From Clostridiales bacterium (GTDB lineage: Bacteria > Bacillota > Clostridia > Oscillospirales > Acutalibacteraceae), in contig DXYG01000065.1 of assembly GCA_019415925.1 (NCBI GenBank), positions 1 to 15,256 of the forward strand: a stretch of 15,256 bases of DNA. The letters run 5' to 3'. The translations under genes and the position numbers were made by a program. The notes beneath the pieces are model-generated. The model had not been told where the DNA came from, made no database searches, and saw only the letters and a list, made by a program, of their open reading frames with translations. The stretch's first letter is position 1. Every line of letters begins with the position of its first letter. Below, in pieces: positions 14,415-15,256 of this stretch.

Positions 14415-14576
14415 TCAACCAACCTCTTTCTTATTTCTGTCTGTGTTAAGTTTTTTGTTGTCAGAGAAATGTGCGATTTCATTTTCATCACACTCATCAT
14501 AGCGCCTGTCAAAATTAGGTTTCTGACGCATCTCTCTTTCAAACTTCCTGAGTTCGGGCGTGTCGGTAAAATACAT
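14415..14576 (-). CDS. 53-aa small protein of the ICE accessory operon
   Basis: ATG at 14576, with AAAGGA about 12 nt upstream, opens a 53-aa ORF (MYFTDTPELRKFEREMRQKP through NKKEVG). The start MYFTD-x-P and the acidic/aromatic make-up recall small ORFs found in comparable positions in Firmicutes ICEs. The protein is charged, with no membrane segment or clear domain. It starts about 29 nt after a strong terminator-like hairpin, so it is the first gene of the downstream transcript. Function unknown. Confidence 0.68.
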   Translation of the reverse strand: MYFTDTPELRKFEREMRQKPNFDRRYDECDENEIAHFSDNKKLNTDRNKKEVG

Positions 14577-14604
14577 TTAAAATCATTCCTTTCAAATTTT
14601 TTAC

Positions 14605-14650
14605 AAATAAAAAAGGCAACCGTTCTAATATTAAAATTAAAACGATTGCC
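14605..14650 (-). terminator. Strong Rho-independent terminator, second of a tandem pair
   Basis: On the minus strand about 15 bp (GGCAATCGTTTTAAT against ATTAGAACGGTTGCC, two wobble pairs) close a 6-nt loop, followed by TTTTTTATTTG. It lies between the 44-aa and 53-aa genes. A possible promoter inside the same stem (TTGGCA, 16 nt, TATTAG) would let the downstream operon start after most of the hairpin; that promoter is weakly supported. Confidence 0.85.
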
Positions 14651-14706
14651 AATAAAAAAAGAGCCAATTACTATATCTCTAAAAAAAGAAATATAATGAT
14701 TGACTC
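14651..14706 (-). terminator. Strong Rho-independent terminator, first of a tandem pair
   Basis: On the minus strand the arms at 14706-14688 and 14679-14661 pair over about 19 bp with one mismatch and a few wobbles around a T-rich 8-nt loop, then run into TTTTTTTATTG. It begins 43 nt after the stop of the 44-aa gene. A second terminator follows directly, which is unusual inside an apparent operon. Confidence 0.85.
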
Positions 14707-14748
14707 ATATATTTGATAATATTAAATTAAGCCGATTAACGAAAGTAA

Positions 14749-14883
14749 TCAGTTTTCTTTACCTTTAACTAAATTTTGTAGCTTTTCAACAGCTTCTTCT
14801 TTAGTTTCGGAATCCTTTACAATTTGAATAATAGAATTCATTAAAGCATCAAATTGCTTATCAGTCATATTTTCGATCTCCAT
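14749..14883 (-). CDS. 44-aa small protein at the tRNA-side end
   Basis: ATG at 14883 opens a 44-aa ORF (MEIENMTDKQFDALMNSIIQ through LVKGKEN) that is largely helical and charged. GGAAAGGA lies about 8 nt upstream. It has no membrane segment and no domain I can name. Its pattern (MTDKQFDALM, then DSETKEEAVEKLQ) recalls small ICE or phage helper proteins. It is the gene closest to the tRNA, ends before two tandem terminators, and so appears to be transcribed as a separate short unit. I saw no clear promoter in the 100 nt upstream. Confidence 0.65.
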   Translation of the reverse strand: MEIENMTDKQFDALMNSIIQIVKDSETKEEAVEKLQNLVKGKEN

Positions 14884-14952
14884 ATTTTTCCTTTCCGATA
14901 AATCAATTATCATTCATTCTACCGGAAATGAATTTTTTGTATATAAGTAATT

Positions 14953-14979
14953 GAGGCTCATAGAAAAACTATGAGCCTC
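14953..14979 (-). terminator. 11-bp perfect hairpin just after tRNA-Asn
   Basis: GAGGCTCATAG and CTATGAGCCTC pair perfectly around a 5-base loop (TTTTT on the minus strand), 4 nt beyond the tRNA CCA end. It probably acts as the 3' hairpin of the tRNA transcript. It is not followed by a T-tract on the minus strand, so termination efficiency is uncertain. Confidence 0.55.
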
Positions 14980-14983
14980 TCGT

Positions 14984-15059
14984 TGGCTCCCCCAACTGGG
15001 CTCGAACCAGTGACATCATGATTAACAGTCATGCGCTCTACCGACTGAGCTATGGAGGA
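14984..15059 (-). tRNA. tRNA-Asn (anticodon GTT), CCA encoded
   Basis: The minus strand reads TCCTCCATAGCTCAGTCGGT to GGGGGAGCCA. The acceptor stem pairs over 7 bp (TCCTCCA with TGGGGGA, one T-G), D and T arms are normal (GGTTCGAGCC), and the anticodon loop CTGTTAA carries GTT. The 3' end encodes CCA. Such genes are common integration sites for ICEs. The neighbouring conjugative genes lie at the 3' side, consistent with an element edge here. Confidence 0.96.
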
Positions 15060-15064
15060 ATATA
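15038..15064. repeat. 27-bp direct repeat, copy 1 (5' end of the intact tRNA-Asn)
   Basis: An exact 27-bp segment, starting CTACCGACTGAGC and ending GGAGGAATATA on the plus strand, covers the 5' part of the tRNA (acceptor strand and D arm) plus five upstream bases. The same 27 bases recur at 15219-15245. The pair could be an attachment-site core or the trace of an insertion that rebuilt the tRNA 5' end. Confidence 0.85.
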
Positions 15065-15071
15065 CAATTTT

Positions 15072-15095
15072 CTTTGGATTTCACCAAAGTTTTTT
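15072..15095 (+). terminator. Plus-strand terminator-like hairpin (first)
   Basis: CTTTGG and CCAAAG pair around ATTTCA and are followed on the plus strand by TTTTTTG. No plus-strand gene was found in the window to use it. It lies just upstream of the tRNA on the other strand and could block transcription entering from the left or belong to the inserted segment. Confidence 0.5.
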
Positions 15096-15099
15096 GTTT

Positions 15100-15125
15100 A
15101 GATTGCACAAAGAGCAATCTTTTTT
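15100..15125 (+). terminator. Plus-strand terminator-like hairpin (second)
   Basis: AGATTGC and GCAATCT pair around ACAAAGA (7 bp), followed by TTTTTG. With the previous hairpin it forms a tandem pair on the plus strand, upstream of the minus-strand tRNA. Their target transcript is not visible. Confidence 0.55.
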
Positions 15126-15139
15126 GTTACTTAAATCCC

Positions 15140-15224
15140 CGGTAGTGGACTTAAACAACATATCTGGTTGTTTCCTCAAACTAAGCAATAGTTTCCGGTA
15201 CATTTCTGTACACTCGCACTACCG
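15140..15224. other. Cloverleaf-like structured segment adjoining the tRNA-5' repeat
   Basis: An 8-bp closing pair (CGGTAGTG at 15140 and CACTACCG at 15217) encloses three perfect hairpins: 7 bp at 15153-15173, 6 bp at 15178-15194 and 5 bp at 15198-15211. On the minus strand the last has a GAAA loop. The closing stem overlaps the second 27-bp repeat. It is not a tRNA, since no normal anticodon or T arm appears. It may be an RNA element or recombination site; no known family was recognised. Confidence 0.5.
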
Positions 15225-15245
15225 ACTGAGCTATGGAGGAATATA
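15219..15245. repeat. 27-bp direct repeat, copy 2 (truncated tRNA-Asn 5' fragment)
   Basis: This is an exact copy of 15038-15064, displaced by 181 bp. After the D-loop sequence it does not continue as a tRNA: the next bases on the minus strand are TGCGAGTGTACAG. It is therefore a 5' tRNA remnant near the right edge of the window, possibly a left-over or displaced attachment site. Confidence 0.85.
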
Positions 15246-15256
15246 TAGCAAAACAC

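Noticed and set aside
14339..14542. 67-aa ORF in the third minus frame
   Set aside because: Its first 44 codons overlap the better-supported 53-aa gene. Only the last 23 codons, from the ATG at 14410, are retained as a possible leader peptide.
14385..14696. 103-codon plus-strand ORF across the tandem terminators
   Set aside because: It runs through two hairpins and opposite a supported small gene, has a low-complexity Lys/Leu/Ile product and lacks a ribosome site.
15219..15256. Second tRNA-Asn gene at the right edge
   Set aside because: Only the 5' 22 or so tRNA bases are present. Downstream on the minus strand there is no matching D-stem 3' side, anticodon arm, T arm or acceptor 3' strand.
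1..15256. CRISPR array, integrase gene, transposase or rRNA
   Set aside because: No regularly spaced repeats and no recombinase or transposase motifs were found in any plausible ORF. The element's integrase must lie outside the window if present.

Overview
The window looks like one arm of an integrative and conjugative element (ICE) from a low-to-mid GC Gram-positive gut anaerobe. The protein style (DUF3852, DUF4314, SpoVG, SpaA-type adhesin) suggests the Ruminococcus/Oscillospiraceae-Lachnospiraceae group; that placement is inference from family resemblance only. Every gene I can support lies on the minus strand, so the window reads right to left.

Right end (15256-14577). A complete tRNA-Asn(GTT) gene sits beside a 154-bp spacer. 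A 27-bp exact copy of the tRNA 5' end flanks that spacer on the far side, and the spacer folds into hairpins, including a cloverleaf-like set. Left of the tRNA come a 44-aa ORF, two tandem strong terminator-like hairpins and a 53-aa ORF.

Regulatory/modification module (14410-10756). This holds a DUF4314 protein, a C5-cytosine DNA methyltransferase split over two frames, a spacer with several hairpins, a Dam-type adenine methyltransferase whose expected start codon reads ATC, a Cys-rich small AbrB-like protein, an AbrB-type regulator and SpoVG. No restriction endonuclease is visible, so both methyltransferases look like orphan, protective or regulatory enzymes.

Cargo/surface module (10749-4312). 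A near-consensus promoter precedes an AT-rich gene for a small protein that weakly resembles an ADP-ribosyltransferase. Next are a Pro/Thr/Lys-rich lipoprotein, a 198-aa ICE-associated protein and a 1451-aa cell-wall adhesin. The adhesin has a thioester domain, a run of Cna_B/SpaA-like domains, two VaFE-type repeats and a KPQTG sorting signal. Short terminator-like hairpins separate these genes and could set their relative expression.

Conjugation module (4312-1). A DUF4406 protein, a DUF3852 small membrane protein, a TrbL/VirB6-like channel protein, a PrgI/VirB3-like protein and a 200-aa VirB4-N-like protein are followed by a class B sortase and the VirB4 ATPase, which runs off the left edge. 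The sortase is translationally coupled inside the secretion operon, so the element probably encodes both its adhesin and the enzyme that anchors it, alongside a type IV secretion machine.
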